Of a stretch of 44,752 bases of DNA, positions 7,063-15,208 are shown piece by piece (within the stretch, counting starts at the first letter, position 1; each line of letters starts with the position of its first letter). Location: positions 1 to 44,752 of the forward strand of contig CANQNJ010000011.1 of assembly GCA_947625185.1 (NCBI GenBank). The letters run 5' to 3'. This DNA comes from an uncultured Clostridia bacterium (GTDB lineage Bacteria; Bacillota; Clostridia; Christensenellales; CAG-314). The position numbers and the translations under genes are program-made. Under the pieces are notes generated by a model that worked only from the letters and a program-made list of their open reading frames with translations, was not told the DNA's origin and did no database searches.

Positions 7063-8280
7063 TCAGCGGCGTGAATATATATCCACCAGATTGAGCAATA
7101 CTTCGAGGCATTTGTCCATTTCCTCTCCCACGGCGTATTCGTATCTGCCGTGGCAATTGTATCCGCCCGTAAACAGATTGGGACAGGGCAATCCCTCATA
7201 ACTGAGACGTGCGCCGTCGGTGCCGCCCCTGATGGGACAAACCTTTGGGGTAACTCCCGCGCGTTCCATAGCCGACTTGGCGTTATCCACAAGATGTATA
7301 TGCGGAAGTATCTTCTCCTTCATATTGTAATAGCTGTCCGTTATCTCCGCGGCAACGGTGCCGAGCCCGTATTTCTCGTTGAGGAAATCGACGATCTTGC
7401 CGAAAAGCCTCTTCTTCTGCTCGAACTTGTCCCTGTCGTGATCCCGAATAATGTAATAGCCGCACGCTTCGTCGCACGTCCCCTGCATATTGTCGAGATG
7501 GAAGAATCCCTCGTAACCGCTCGTATAGCGCGGATTTTGCTCTACGGGCAACATCGACTGCAACTCCATAAGCACAAGATTGGCGTTGATCATCACGTTC
7601 TTGGCAGAACCGGGATGCACGGACATACCCTTGACGTGCACCTTGGCGCTTGCCGCGTTGAAGTTCTCGTATTCCAATTCGCCCAAGCCGCCGCCGTCCA
7701 CCGTGTATGCGCCGTCCGCGCCGAAGCCCTTTACGTCGAAGAAATCCGTTCCGCGCCCCACTTCCTCGTCGGGGGTAAAGGCGAAGCGTACCGTTCCGTG
7801 CTTTATCTCGGGGTGAGAAACAAGCGTTTCCGCAAGCTGCATTATCGCCGCCACGCCCGCCTTGTCGTCGGCGCCGAGCAACGTCGTGCCGTCGGAACTG
7901 ATTATTGTCTGACCGATATGATTGGCCAGATCGGGAAAGCTCTCCGGAGAAAGAGTGCGTCCCTCCGCAAGTTTAACGGGCTTGCCGTCGTAATTCTCCG
8001 TGACGATGGGACGAACGTTGCTGCCGCTTACCGCCGAAGACGTGTCGACGTGAGCTATAAAACCGAGACAGTAATCAGACCGAACGTTGGCGGGAATGGT
8101 CGCGTACACATATCCGTATCGATCCATACGCGCCTCTATACCCATTGCGACAAGTTCGTCGCATAACAGCCGCAACAGATCCTTCTGCTTGTCGCTGCTC
8201 GGAAACCGCTCCACGTCGGGGACCGACTCGGTATCTATCTTTACATATCTGAGAAATCTTTCAAGAAGTTTTTTGTTCAT
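7063..8280 (-). CDS. pepT: Peptidase T (tripeptide aminopeptidase)
   Basis: A cytosolic M20-family metallopeptidase that removes the N-terminal residue of tripeptides. The 405-residue length is the family norm. Dinuclear zinc-site signatures are visible: AHVDTS (His77, Asp79), GADDKAG (Asp138/139), PDEEVG (Glu172/173), TVDGG (Asp195), and a C-terminal His in GGYNCHGRYEYA. A dimerisation or lid domain fills about residues 205-310. The ATG has AAGGA upstream. It is the last gene of a probable operon with the MATE transporter, DNA glycosylase and HD hydrolase genes, 64 bases after the HD gene, and is followed by a terminator. The functional link to its partners is not obvious. Confidence 0.96.
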   Translation of the reverse strand: MNKKLLERFLRYVKIDTESVPDVERFPSSDKQKDLLRLLCDELVAMGIEARMDRYGYVYATIPANVRSDYCLGFIAHVDTSSAVSGSNVRPIVTENYDGKPVKLAEGRTLSPESFPDLANHIGQTIISSDGTTLLGADDKAGVAAIMQLAETLVSHPEIKHGTVRFAFTPDEEVGRGTDFFDVKGFGADGAYTVDGGGLGELEYENFNAASAKVHVKGMSVHPGSAKNVMINANLVLMELQSMLPVEQNPRYTSGYEGFFHLDNMQGTCDEACGYYIIRDHDRDKFEQKKRLFGKIVDFLNEKYGLGTVAAEITDSYYNMKEKILPHIHLVDNAKSAMERAGVTPKVCPIRGGTDGARLSYEGLPCPNLFTGGYNCHGRYEYAVGEEMDKCLEVLLNLVDIYSRR

Positions 8281-8344
8281 AGCCGTATTCCTTTTATTTA
8301 CTTTCCTTCACCCAAAAACGCCATATGGGGTGAAAAAATATCGT

Positions 8345-8935
8345 TCAACCGCGATCCTCGTCGATATAAGTAGCCTCGATATCGGCTATATGCAACAACA
8401 GCGCCAACTTGTACTTGGCAAGCGCCTCCGACAGCGCAAAACTGCCGCCGCGCACCCTTTCGTCGAAGCCGCCCATATGCCAATTGATAGCCATTGCCTC
8501 CTCGGCAGTCAGGCGCATATATTGCGTAATGATAAATACCGACTTCTCGCCGTGACCGTAAGGGAACTTTTCTTCCACCTTGAAGAAGGGCTTCTTTACC
8601 CACTCGGTCCCCTCCTTGACGTTGCGCATCTCGGTGACGTAGTAATTTACCTTGCATACGTCGTGCAGCAAACCGCAAACAGCCAACGTCTCGTCGCCGT
8701 AAACGTTTGTGTAATTCTCCCCGTATTCCTGACGGACGATATTCTTCAAACGCTTGTAAACGTTGATGGAATGTTGACACAGTCCGCCCGTTTCGGCAAG
8801 ATGAAAACGCGCGGACGCAGGCGCCGTAAAGAAATCGTTGTTGCCAAGGTACTCCAACAGTCTGTCGGCTCCGTCGCGTCGGATATTGGCAAGATATATT
8901 TCTTGAAATTCCGCTTTTACCATATTGACGTCCAT
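8345..8935 (-). CDS. HD-domain hydrolase
   Basis: This 196-residue protein carries a complete HD metal-binding set: His55 in GGLCQHS, the HD doublet His91-Asp92 in LLHDVCK, His128 in PYGHGEKS, His153 in NWHMGG and a terminal His182/Asp185. The arrangement resembles HD hydrolases related to the YhaM 3'-5' exonuclease domain, but no nucleic-acid-binding OB domain is attached. The substrate is unknown. The ATG is preceded by GGAG at 7 bases. It starts 12 bases after the glycosylase stop and is followed by pepT, so it is co-transcribed. Phosphohydrolase activity is inference from the motif. Confidence 0.85.
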   Translation of the reverse strand: MDVNMVKAEFQEIYLANIRRDGADRLLEYLGNNDFFTAPASARFHLAETGGLCQHSINVYKRLKNIVRQEYGENYTNVYGDETLAVCGLLHDVCKVNYYVTEMRNVKEGTEWVKKPFFKVEEKFPYGHGEKSVFIITQYMRLTAEEAMAINWHMGGFDERVRGGSFALSEALAKYKLALLLHIADIEATYIDEDRG

Positions 8936-8947
8936 AAAACATCTCCT

Positions 8948-9415
8948 TTAATTTCTTCGTAAATATTTGAGCCACGCCGCCTTGTCGAATTGGAAGTTGG
9001 CAGGGCTTGTCGACGGCAACCCGATCACTTGGATATCGCCGCGATATGCCGATTTGGTTATTCTGTAAGCCGTCGTCCCGTTGCACAGAATGCGCTCTAT
9101 CGGGCAACGGCTCAATACGAGTTGCAGATCCGCCACCTCGTAATCGCGTATATCCGCGTCCATAGATCCCTCTATATCGCAAGCCGTCACTATATCCCAC
9201 AGCGCAACGCCGTTGTCGAGACACAAACGGATCTTGTCCTCTGTCCTCTGCGGCAAGCGGGCGTCAAATGCCTCGGCAAGCACCTGCCAGAACCTGTTGC
9301 GCGGATTGCCGTAATAAAACGACTGCTCGCGGGACTTGACGGAAGGAAAACTGCCGAGTATCAGCAACGTGCTGTCGATGTCGTATATGGGAGAAAATCC
9401 GATTTGTCGGCTCAT
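8948..9415 (-). CDS. DNA-deoxyinosine (hypoxanthine) glycosylase, uracil-DNA glycosylase superfamily
   Basis: A base-excision repair enzyme of the family 6 (HDG) branch of the uracil-DNA glycosylase superfamily. The 155 residues are typical of this compact family. The N-terminal active-site region reads LGSFPSVKSREQSFYYG (about 20-36) followed by NPRNRFW, which is diagnostic. LCNGTTAY and the closing GLPSTSPANF are the equivalents of the superfamily C-terminal DNA-intercalating motif. It probably removes hypoxanthine or uracil from deaminated DNA. It lies 9 bases after the MATE gene and 12 bases before the HD gene. Exact substrate preference cannot be read from sequence. Confidence 0.88.
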   Translation of the reverse strand: MSRQIGFSPIYDIDSTLLILGSFPSVKSREQSFYYGNPRNRFWQVLAEAFDARLPQRTEDKIRLCLDNGVALWDIVTACDIEGSMDADIRDYEVADLQLVLSRCPIERILCNGTTAYRITKSAYRGDIQVIGLPSTSPANFQFDKAAWLKYLRRN

Positions 9416-9424
9416 ATGATTATA

Positions 9425-10774
9425 CTACCTTTTTTCTTTTATTGCAATATACCCGTACCGTTTGTTATTGACGGCGAACATCGCAAGGCACAGCAACACG
9501 GACAAAAATTCCGCCGCGGGGGTGGCAAGCCATATGCCGTCCAAGCCCAATATGACGGGCAGTACCAATATGCACAGCAGCTGAAACACCAACGTCCGCC
9601 CGAAAGACACTATCGCCGAGACGAGTCCGTTGTTGAGCGCCGTAAAGAACGACGAACAGAACATACAATATCCGCTGAACAGAAAGCATATCGAATACAA
9701 TCTCATTCCGCGCACCGTCATCGCAAGCAGCTCGGGGCGGTCGTTGACATATATCATAGCGACGGGCTTTGCCAGACAAATTGCCGATACCGTCATAATA
9801 ACGCCCGTCACCGTCAATATTATCGCGGATTTTCTGAATACGTTTTGCAATTCGAGCCTGTTCCGCGCCCCGAAGTTGTAACCGACTATCGGCGCCGTGC
9901 CGAGACAGTAGCCGATAAATATGGCAATGAATACAAACTGCACATACATTATCACCCCGAAAGCGGCGACGCCATCATTGCCTACCGTGCGCAGCAATTG
10001 CCAATTGTAAATAATTGATACGAGAGACATCGCTATATTGCCGAGCAACTCGGACGAGCCGTTAAAACAGGCTTTGAGCAATATTCTGCCGTTCCATTTG
10101 GGGCGGACGAAGCGCAAAAGACTTGTATTCTTGCAAGAGAAATACACGATGGGAGCAAAACCGCCCACCGCTTGCGCAAGTCCCGTACCGAGAGCCGCGC
10201 CCATCGCGCCCAACTTGCACCCGACGATAAATACGGCGTCCAATACTATATTGGTCACTCCGCTGCAAACGGTAAATACGAAACCGAGCTTGGGCTTCTC
10301 CGCCGTGATGAAAAAGCTTTGAAACAGGTTCTGCAACATAAAAAACGGCATAGCGCAGATAATGACCTGCGAGTACGTCACGGCGTCCTCCAACACCGCT
10401 CCCTCGGCGCCGATCAGCACCGATATGGGGCGCATAAGGAAAAAGAATCCCGCCGCAAACGCTATCCCGATCAACTCGGTAGCCAATACCACCAACGTGA
10501 AGTAACTGTTTGCAAGCCGCTTGTTGCCTTCTCCCAACGTTTTGGATACGACAGCCGTACCGCCCGCGCCGAACATAAAGCCCACCGCGCCCATTATCAT
10601 AAGTACGGGCCAGACCAGATTGACCGCGACGAAAGCCTCGTCTCGGGCAAAATTGGACACAAAAATGCCGTCCACCACCGAATATATCGAGGCGAACACC
10701 ATCATCATTATCGGTCCCGCGCAAAAACGCATCAATTTGCCGTATGTAAATCTGTCCGAGAGTTGGATTCTCAT
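9425..10774 (-). CDS. MATE family efflux transporter
   Basis: This 449-residue protein has about 12 hydrophobic segments in two similar halves and MATE hallmarks such as the N-terminal SIYSVVDGIFVSNF and the mid-protein GTAPIVGYNFGA motif. Members export cationic drugs or metabolites by proton or sodium antiport in the cytoplasmic membrane. It is probably the first gene of a four-gene operon with spacings of 9, 12 and 64 bases. No Shine-Dalgarno sequence precedes the ATG; a candidate promoter (TTGACA 10808-10813, 17 bases, TAGTAT 10785-10790) would start the transcript only a few bases before the ATG, so translation may be leaderless. The substrate is unknown. Confidence 0.93.
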   Translation of the reverse strand: MRIQLSDRFTYGKLMRFCAGPIMMMVFASIYSVVDGIFVSNFARDEAFVAVNLVWPVLMIMGAVGFMFGAGGTAVVSKTLGEGNKRLANSYFTLVVLATELIGIAFAAGFFFLMRPISVLIGAEGAVLEDAVTYSQVIICAMPFFMLQNLFQSFFITAEKPKLGFVFTVCSGVTNIVLDAVFIVGCKLGAMGAALGTGLAQAVGGFAPIVYFSCKNTSLLRFVRPKWNGRILLKACFNGSSELLGNIAMSLVSIIYNWQLLRTVGNDGVAAFGVIMYVQFVFIAIFIGYCLGTAPIVGYNFGARNRLELQNVFRKSAIILTVTGVIMTVSAICLAKPVAMIYVNDRPELLAMTVRGMRLYSICFLFSGYCMFCSSFFTALNNGLVSAIVSFGRTLVFQLLCILVLPVILGLDGIWLATPAAEFLSVLLCLAMFAVNNKRYGYIAIKEKR

Positions 10775-10784
10775 AGCTTATAAT

Positions 10785-10813
10785 ATACTAAATCAATAAT
10801 AAATTATTGTCAA
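10785..10813 (-). promoter_or_regulatory. Candidate promoter of the MATE operon
   Basis: On the minus strand TTGACA (10808-10813), 17 bases, TAGTAT (10785-10790). TTATTG/CAATAA arms (10804-10809 and 10815-10820) form an inverted repeat overlapping the -35 and could be an operator. Confidence 0.4.
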
Positions 10814-10918
10814 ACAATAAAAGAGGAGCGGTAACACTTTTTTTGCAAAAACCATATTGTACAACAGACTGACTCAGTCGAATACGAAAGTCGAACCAAT
10901 CGACGAATGGAGGTAAAA

Positions 10919-11170
10919 ATGTTCAACGGTATGTTTAATGACGGCAACTACGAAGGCAACGGAAACGGCAACTGCGGAGGCGGCTGCGGAGGCGGAATGA
11001 CTTTCGGCGGCTGCAACTGCACCTGGATACTTCTGATCATCCTGTTCCTGTGCTGCTGCGGCGGAAAACTCAGAAATTTCAGTCTCAACGTAAATCCTTG
11101 CTGCCTAATCCTGCTTACGGCGCTCCTCTTCTGCACCGGCGGAATATCTGTCGGCAACGGCTGCAAATAA
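10919..11170 (+). CDS. Small Cys/Gly-rich putative membrane protein
   Basis: This 83-residue protein is not recognised by family. It begins with an Asn/Gly-rich stretch, then CGGGCGGG and CNC clusters, a hydrophobic segment (WILLIILFLCCC, about residues 40-51) and a second hydrophobic, Cys-containing segment (CCLILLTALLFC, about 65-76). Eleven or more cysteines in 83 residues is exceptional. The start is ATG at 10919, with GGAGGT 5 bases upstream; an upstream ATG at 10907 overlaps that site and is rejected. It is isolated between divergent MATE genes and a strong bidirectional terminator, so it is a free-standing transcript. It superficially resembles short YjcZ-type sporulation-associated membrane proteins, but the similarity is only compositional. 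Confidence 0.7.
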   Translation: MFNGMFNDGNYEGNGNGNCGGGCGGGMTFGGCNCTWILLIILFLCCCGGKLRNFSLNVNPCCLILLTALLFCTGGISVGNGCK

Positions 11171-11203
11171 ACCGAACGCGCTCTCTTGTACATAACAAAC
11201 GAC

Positions 11204-11235
11204 AAAAAAAGCTTCCCCCTGCGGGGAGGCTTTTT
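11204..11235. terminator. Bidirectional intrinsic terminator
   Basis: AAAAAGCTTCCCC pairs with GGGGAGGCTTTTT around a CTGC loop (11206-11235, one wobble), with A and T runs on either side. It closes the small Cys/Gly-rich gene on the plus strand and can also serve the YitT operon ending at 11306. Confidence 0.85.
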
Positions 11236-11305
11236 GAATGAACAAGACAACGTGCGCGGTACGCCGTAAAAATCGGATCTGTGCCGCGATATATCGCAAA
11301 TACGG

Positions 11306-12313
11306 CTAAACGTTTTCGTCCGATTCGGCAGCGTTCTCTTCCTGTTCGAGTTCAATCTCCTTATTGGCAAAGCCCTTGCCGATAACTTCCTTGACGTTCT
11401 CCACATACGCAAAAGCGTTCGGATCGACGTGATTGATTATACGACGCGCCCTTACGAGTTGAGACTTGTAAATAACGCAAAGCAGCATTTCCTTCTCCAT
11501 ATGAGAGTAACCGCCCACCACCTTGACGGACGTAAGCCCGTGCCTGAGCTGAGAAGTAAGCGCCTCCGCCATTTCGGTAGGTTTTTCGGTGGTAATCTCC
11601 AACTCTATCGCGGAAGAAAATCCCTTGAAGATAAATTCCTGTACGATTTCGCAAACAAACAGCGCCGCCATCGAATAAATAAACATATTGATGGCTTCGC
11701 CTGCGGTCTTGTTTATCAGACCGTACGCTACGCTTGACAGCGCAATTACCAATGCGTTTGCAATGAGAATAAACCGTATCGCGTCGCTGCTGCTCTTCTT
11801 GGAATATTTCTGTACAGCCAGACCGACAATGTCGGTGCCGCCCGTAGACGCGTTGACGGACAGCAACAAAGGAAGGGATATGCCGTGAAGCGCGCCGCCC
11901 AACAGCACATACAGCACCTTGTCCTCCGTGCCGTTTACGGACATAACTCCGCGCACAAGCTCGGCGACGCTGCATACTCTCAACACGATAAGCTCTGCCG
12001 CCAACATAAGCAGATAAACCGTCGTTTTAAGCGCAAAACGCCTACGATGTCGACAAAAGCAATATATCATTATCGGAATATTGACGGCGACTATCCATAT
12101 GCCCGCCGAAAAATACCACTTATCGGCGGATAATCCCGTCAGGAGAATATCCAATATCGACGATAAACCCAACACGCCTCCGATAATGGAATTGGTCGGC
12201 AACAAAAACACTTCCACTGCAACGGACGTAGCGACGCTCGCGCAAAAAATAATCAGATACTGTCGTAAATTGTAGACAAAACCGCGTCGCGGTTGAGACT
12301 GTGCTTTCTTCAT
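11306..12313 (-). CDS. YitT family membrane protein (first of two paralogues by position)
   Basis: This 335-residue protein has five to six N-terminal membrane segments, the family signature NASTGGTDIVGLAVQKYSKKSS (positions about 154-175), and a cytosolic C-terminal DUF2179 domain ending in an acidic tail. YitT proteins are widespread in Firmicutes; a transport role is suspected but not established. Its ATG overlaps the stop of the upstream paralogue by 4 bases (ATGA), with GGAG 12 bases upstream, indicating translational coupling. The two neighbours differ clearly in sequence, so this is an old duplication and a hetero-oligomer is possible. Confidence 0.88.
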   Translation of the reverse strand: MKKAQSQPRRGFVYNLRQYLIIFCASVATSVAVEVFLLPTNSIIGGVLGLSSILDILLTGLSADKWYFSAGIWIVAVNIPIMIYCFCRHRRRFALKTTVYLLMLAAELIVLRVCSVAELVRGVMSVNGTEDKVLYVLLGGALHGISLPLLLSVNASTGGTDIVGLAVQKYSKKSSSDAIRFILIANALVIALSSVAYGLINKTAGEAINMFIYSMAALFVCEIVQEFIFKGFSSAIELEITTEKPTEMAEALTSQLRHGLTSVKVVGGYSHMEKEMLLCVIYKSQLVRARRIINHVDPNAFAYVENVKEVIGKGFANKEIELEQEENAAESDENV

Positions 12314-13236
12314 TTGATCTTATAACTCCTGTTGAATGCGGGACGGCTGAATACGTCGTAAACGTCCTTGATAAACACAAATGCGTGCGGATCCCGCGCG
12401 TTGACGAGCTGTTTGAGATGTTGACGTTGGCGATATTGCACGATCACCATAACTATTTTCCTTTCCGGCAAAGAGGGATTGTCGTTGCATACGTCCATAC
12501 AACTGCACCCGCGTCCGAAATAGGCGGTTATATCCTCGGCAAGCTGTTCGTATTCGGTAGTGACTATCATAAACTTCTGCGGATGATTGAAGCCGCGCTT
12601 GAACATCCCCATAAACATCGACCCCATCACCACATAGGCAAGCGAATACACTATTATCGCGAGGCTTTCGTCCTTGATGATTATCACCACGACGCTGCCC
12701 GCAACGGCGATAACGAAGTTGGCGGTCAGTATCACCTTGGACAAGTCTATCTCGGGGTGATACTTTGCCACTATTCTGGCGAGTATCTCCGTACCGCCGT
12801 TGGAACCGTTGAATTCGCTGGCGATGTACATAGAATATCCTATTATCACCGCGCCGAATATGATCGCGATAGTCCTGGATTCCGTAAACTGCGGAAAACG
12901 TATATTGGGAAATATCGCCAACGCCGCAGTGCATATCAACGTGGCGTACACCGTCTTGAAGGTGAAATCGCCCCGCAAAAATATCACCGAGCAAATAAGC
13001 AGCGGAATATTGAAAACGAAATACACCACGCTCATCATATCGTCGTAGTGCCCCGTCTGCATAAAGTACTCGATCACATGCGTGACCGCGGAACTCAGTC
13101 CGCTGAATCCGCCCGCGATCAGATTGCTCGGGTTGAGAAAGGTGTACAACGTGACGGCGTTAAGCAGCCCCGCCACGGTCATCCACCAATATTCTTTGAG
13201 CTTGTTCAGGACGGTTTTTGCAGTCAATTTTTTCAA
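12310..13236 (-). CDS. YitT family membrane protein (second paralogue, upstream gene)
   Basis: A YitT/DUF161 membrane protein with a C-terminal DUF2179 domain. The signature here is EFNGSNGGTEILARIVAKY, and there are about five membrane segments. I prefer the TTG start at 13236 (308 residues): GAGG sits 8 bases upstream. The frame is open to an ATG at 13272 (320 residues), but that ATG has no Shine-Dalgarno sequence and falls inside a 9-bp hairpin of the leader. It is the promoter-proximal gene of the pair, with promoter 13301-13329, and its stop overlaps the next start. Function as for its neighbour; not known. Confidence 0.85.
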   Translation of the reverse strand: MKKLTAKTVLNKLKEYWWMTVAGLLNAVTLYTFLNPSNLIAGGFSGLSSAVTHVIEYFMQTGHYDDMMSVVYFVFNIPLLICSVIFLRGDFTFKTVYATLICTAALAIFPNIRFPQFTESRTIAIIFGAVIIGYSMYIASEFNGSNGGTEILARIVAKYHPEIDLSKVILTANFVIAVAGSVVVIIIKDESLAIIVYSLAYVVMGSMFMGMFKRGFNHPQKFMIVTTEYEQLAEDITAYFGRGCSCMDVCNDNPSLPERKIVMVIVQYRQRQHLKQLVNARDPHAFVFIKDVYDVFSRPAFNRSYKIK

Positions 13237-13260
13237 AGTTTTATCCTCTTCGTAACAAAA

Positions 13261-13291
13261 GAGATTTTGCATATATTCAATACAAAATCTC
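13261..13291 (-). promoter_or_regulatory. Leader hairpin of the YitT operon
   Basis: GAGATTTTG (13291-13283 on the minus strand) pairs with CAAAATCTC (13269-13261), 9 bp, followed by TTTTG. It begins within a few bases of the predicted transcription start. It could be a 5' stabilising hairpin, a weak attenuator or a translational control element. Confidence 0.45.
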
Positions 13292-13300
13292 TCTGAAATA

Positions 13301-13329
13301 AATATAATCCTTGCTTGTCAATAAGTCAA
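13301..13329 (-). promoter_or_regulatory. Sigma-A promoter of the YitT operon
   Basis: On the minus strand TTGACT (13324-13329), 17 bases, TATATT (13301-13306). Confidence 0.65.
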
Positions 13330-13357
13330 ACGTTTAAGCAAATTTGGATAAATTTTG

Positions 13358-15208
13358 TTACGCCTTTGCGGGAAGTTTCTTCAAAATAACGTATCCGTTG
13401 TGCTGCAAGTGGCAGCTGTTGGAATACTTTCTGCCCGTCAACACGTCCTCGTACACGTCGCCGAGATACAGCTCGTAAGGTTGATCCCCGCGATTGACTG
13501 CCACTATCGCCTGCGAATCCGTCTCGGTATCCGTACGTTCGAATGCGTAAACTCCGCGCTCGGCGACAAGCTCGCGGAAGTCGCCGTCGGCAAAGACGGA
13601 CAGTTTGCGCAATTCGCCCAATCTGCGATAGAAGTCCAACATCAGTTTGTTTTCCTCGCCCCACGGGTAGCACGCGCGGCAGAACGGATCCTTGTACCCC
13701 TCCATAGCGACCTCGTCGCCGTAGAACACGCAGGGGAAGCCGAACATCGTATACTGCAACACCGCCGCGATTTTGAGCAGTTTGCAGCCCTCTTTGTATT
13801 GATAATCGTTGAGCTTGGTGCGCGCCATTGTCTCCTTGGGGGCGTTGTCGAGACGGTTGCCCGCAAGATTGGTGAGTATGCGAATGGTGTCGTGAGTGCC
13901 GAGTATATTCATAAGGTTGTTGCGCACAAACCGAGGATAATTGTTGACAGTATCGAATACCACGCTGCTGAGCGCCTGCTCGTTGCCGTCCCGTACAAAG
14001 GATATTATGCCGTTCATCAGAGGATAGTTCATCACGGAATCCAACTGACTGCCGTCCAGATAGTGACGGCGCACGCCGTAGTCCACCTTGTTGGACGCGT
14101 CCTCCCATACTTCGCCGATGATCACCGCGTCGCTCTTTTCCTTCTTTGCGGAGGCGACTATCTTATCCAACATACAGTCGTCCACCTCGTCCACTACGTC
14201 AAGTCGCCAACCGGAGGCGCCCGCCCTCAACCAACGCGGCACAATGCCCTTGGAAGAAGTAAAATAACGCTGCGCGCCCTTGCTGTGAGCGTTGATACGC
14301 GGCAGACTTTGGAAATTCCACCAACACTCGTAACTGCCGTCCCCGTAAATACGGAACCAATCGCGATAGGGCGAATCGGGATCGTTGTACGCGCCCCCTT
14401 CGCCGTATTTCTTGCCGCGGTTGAAGTACTTGCTTGTGGCGCCGACGTGATTGAACACGCCGTCCAGAATTATCCGTATGCCCAATTGCTGCGCCTTGCC
14501 GCACAGTTCGACGAAGTCCTCTTCGGAGCCGAACATCGGGTCGATGACCTCGTAATCCTCGGTATCGTACTTGTGATTGCTGTACGCCTTGAATATGGGG
14601 TTGAGATACAGCGTAGTGACGTTGAGGGAGCGAAGGTAATCCAACTTGGATATCACGCCGCGCAGATTGCCGCCGAAGAAGTCGCGGTTGCGCACCACGC
14701 CATCCTCTTCGCGGTAATAGGGTTGCTCGCCCCAATGACGCATCACCTTGTCCTCGGTCGGCACGGTACTGCCGTCGGCGCAAAAGCGATCCACCATTAT
14801 CTGATACATAACGCCCTTGTTGAGCCAGGCGGGCGTGTCGTACTGCTTTTTGTACACCGACAGCTGCCACGGGCGAACGTTATCGAAGAACATCGCCGCT
14901 TTTCTGTCGGGACCGATACCTATATATCGCTCGTACGTAACTCCGTCCATAACAAAGTAATACCAATACAAGCCTTTTTTGAGTTGGACGTCGGCAAGAT
15001 AGTTGTCGTACCCGTCGCCGCTCCAATCCTTGTACATAACGTATTCCTTGCCGACACTCTTGTCGTCGCTGTATATGACAAGCGTCACCTTGGACGGATT
15101 GACTACTTCGCTTATCTGCAAACGTATGCCGAAGCGAATATTTTCGCCCACCGCGCCGACAACGGACTTGTGAAATTCGTTTGTGGGATCGTATCTGACG
15201 TATTCCAT
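13358..15208 (-). CDS. GH13 alpha-glucan hydrolase (neopullulanase / cyclomaltodextrinase-like)
   Basis: This 616-residue protein has an N-terminal beta-sandwich domain of the CBM34 type (to about 110), a (beta/alpha)8 GH13 barrel and a C-terminal beta domain. The nucleophile is Asp337 in GWRLDVVDEV, the acid/base Glu366 in IIGEVWED, and the transition-state Asp440 in LGTHDTIR. The region-V context resembles subfamily 20 maltogenic amylase, neopullulanase and cyclodextrinase enzymes. There is no signal peptide, so it acts on intracellular dextrins. The start is ATG at 15208, sharing one base with the glgP stop (TAATG) and preceded by GGAG at 6 bases; an in-frame TTG at 15220 overlaps that site and is rejected. 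It is the last gene of malQ-glgB-glgP-GH13. Confidence 0.92.
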   Translation of the reverse strand: MEYVRYDPTNEFHKSVVGAVGENIRFGIRLQISEVVNPSKVTLVIYSDDKSVGKEYVMYKDWSGDGYDNYLADVQLKKGLYWYYFVMDGVTYERYIGIGPDRKAAMFFDNVRPWQLSVYKKQYDTPAWLNKGVMYQIMVDRFCADGSTVPTEDKVMRHWGEQPYYREEDGVVRNRDFFGGNLRGVISKLDYLRSLNVTTLYLNPIFKAYSNHKYDTEDYEVIDPMFGSEEDFVELCGKAQQLGIRIILDGVFNHVGATSKYFNRGKKYGEGGAYNDPDSPYRDWFRIYGDGSYECWWNFQSLPRINAHSKGAQRYFTSSKGIVPRWLRAGASGWRLDVVDEVDDCMLDKIVASAKKEKSDAVIIGEVWEDASNKVDYGVRRHYLDGSQLDSVMNYPLMNGIISFVRDGNEQALSSVVFDTVNNYPRFVRNNLMNILGTHDTIRILTNLAGNRLDNAPKETMARTKLNDYQYKEGCKLLKIAAVLQYTMFGFPCVFYGDEVAMEGYKDPFCRACYPWGEENKLMLDFYRRLGELRKLSVFADGDFRELVAERGVYAFERTDTETDSQAIVAVNRGDQPYELYLGDVYEDVLTGRKYSNSCHLQHNGYVILKKLPAKA

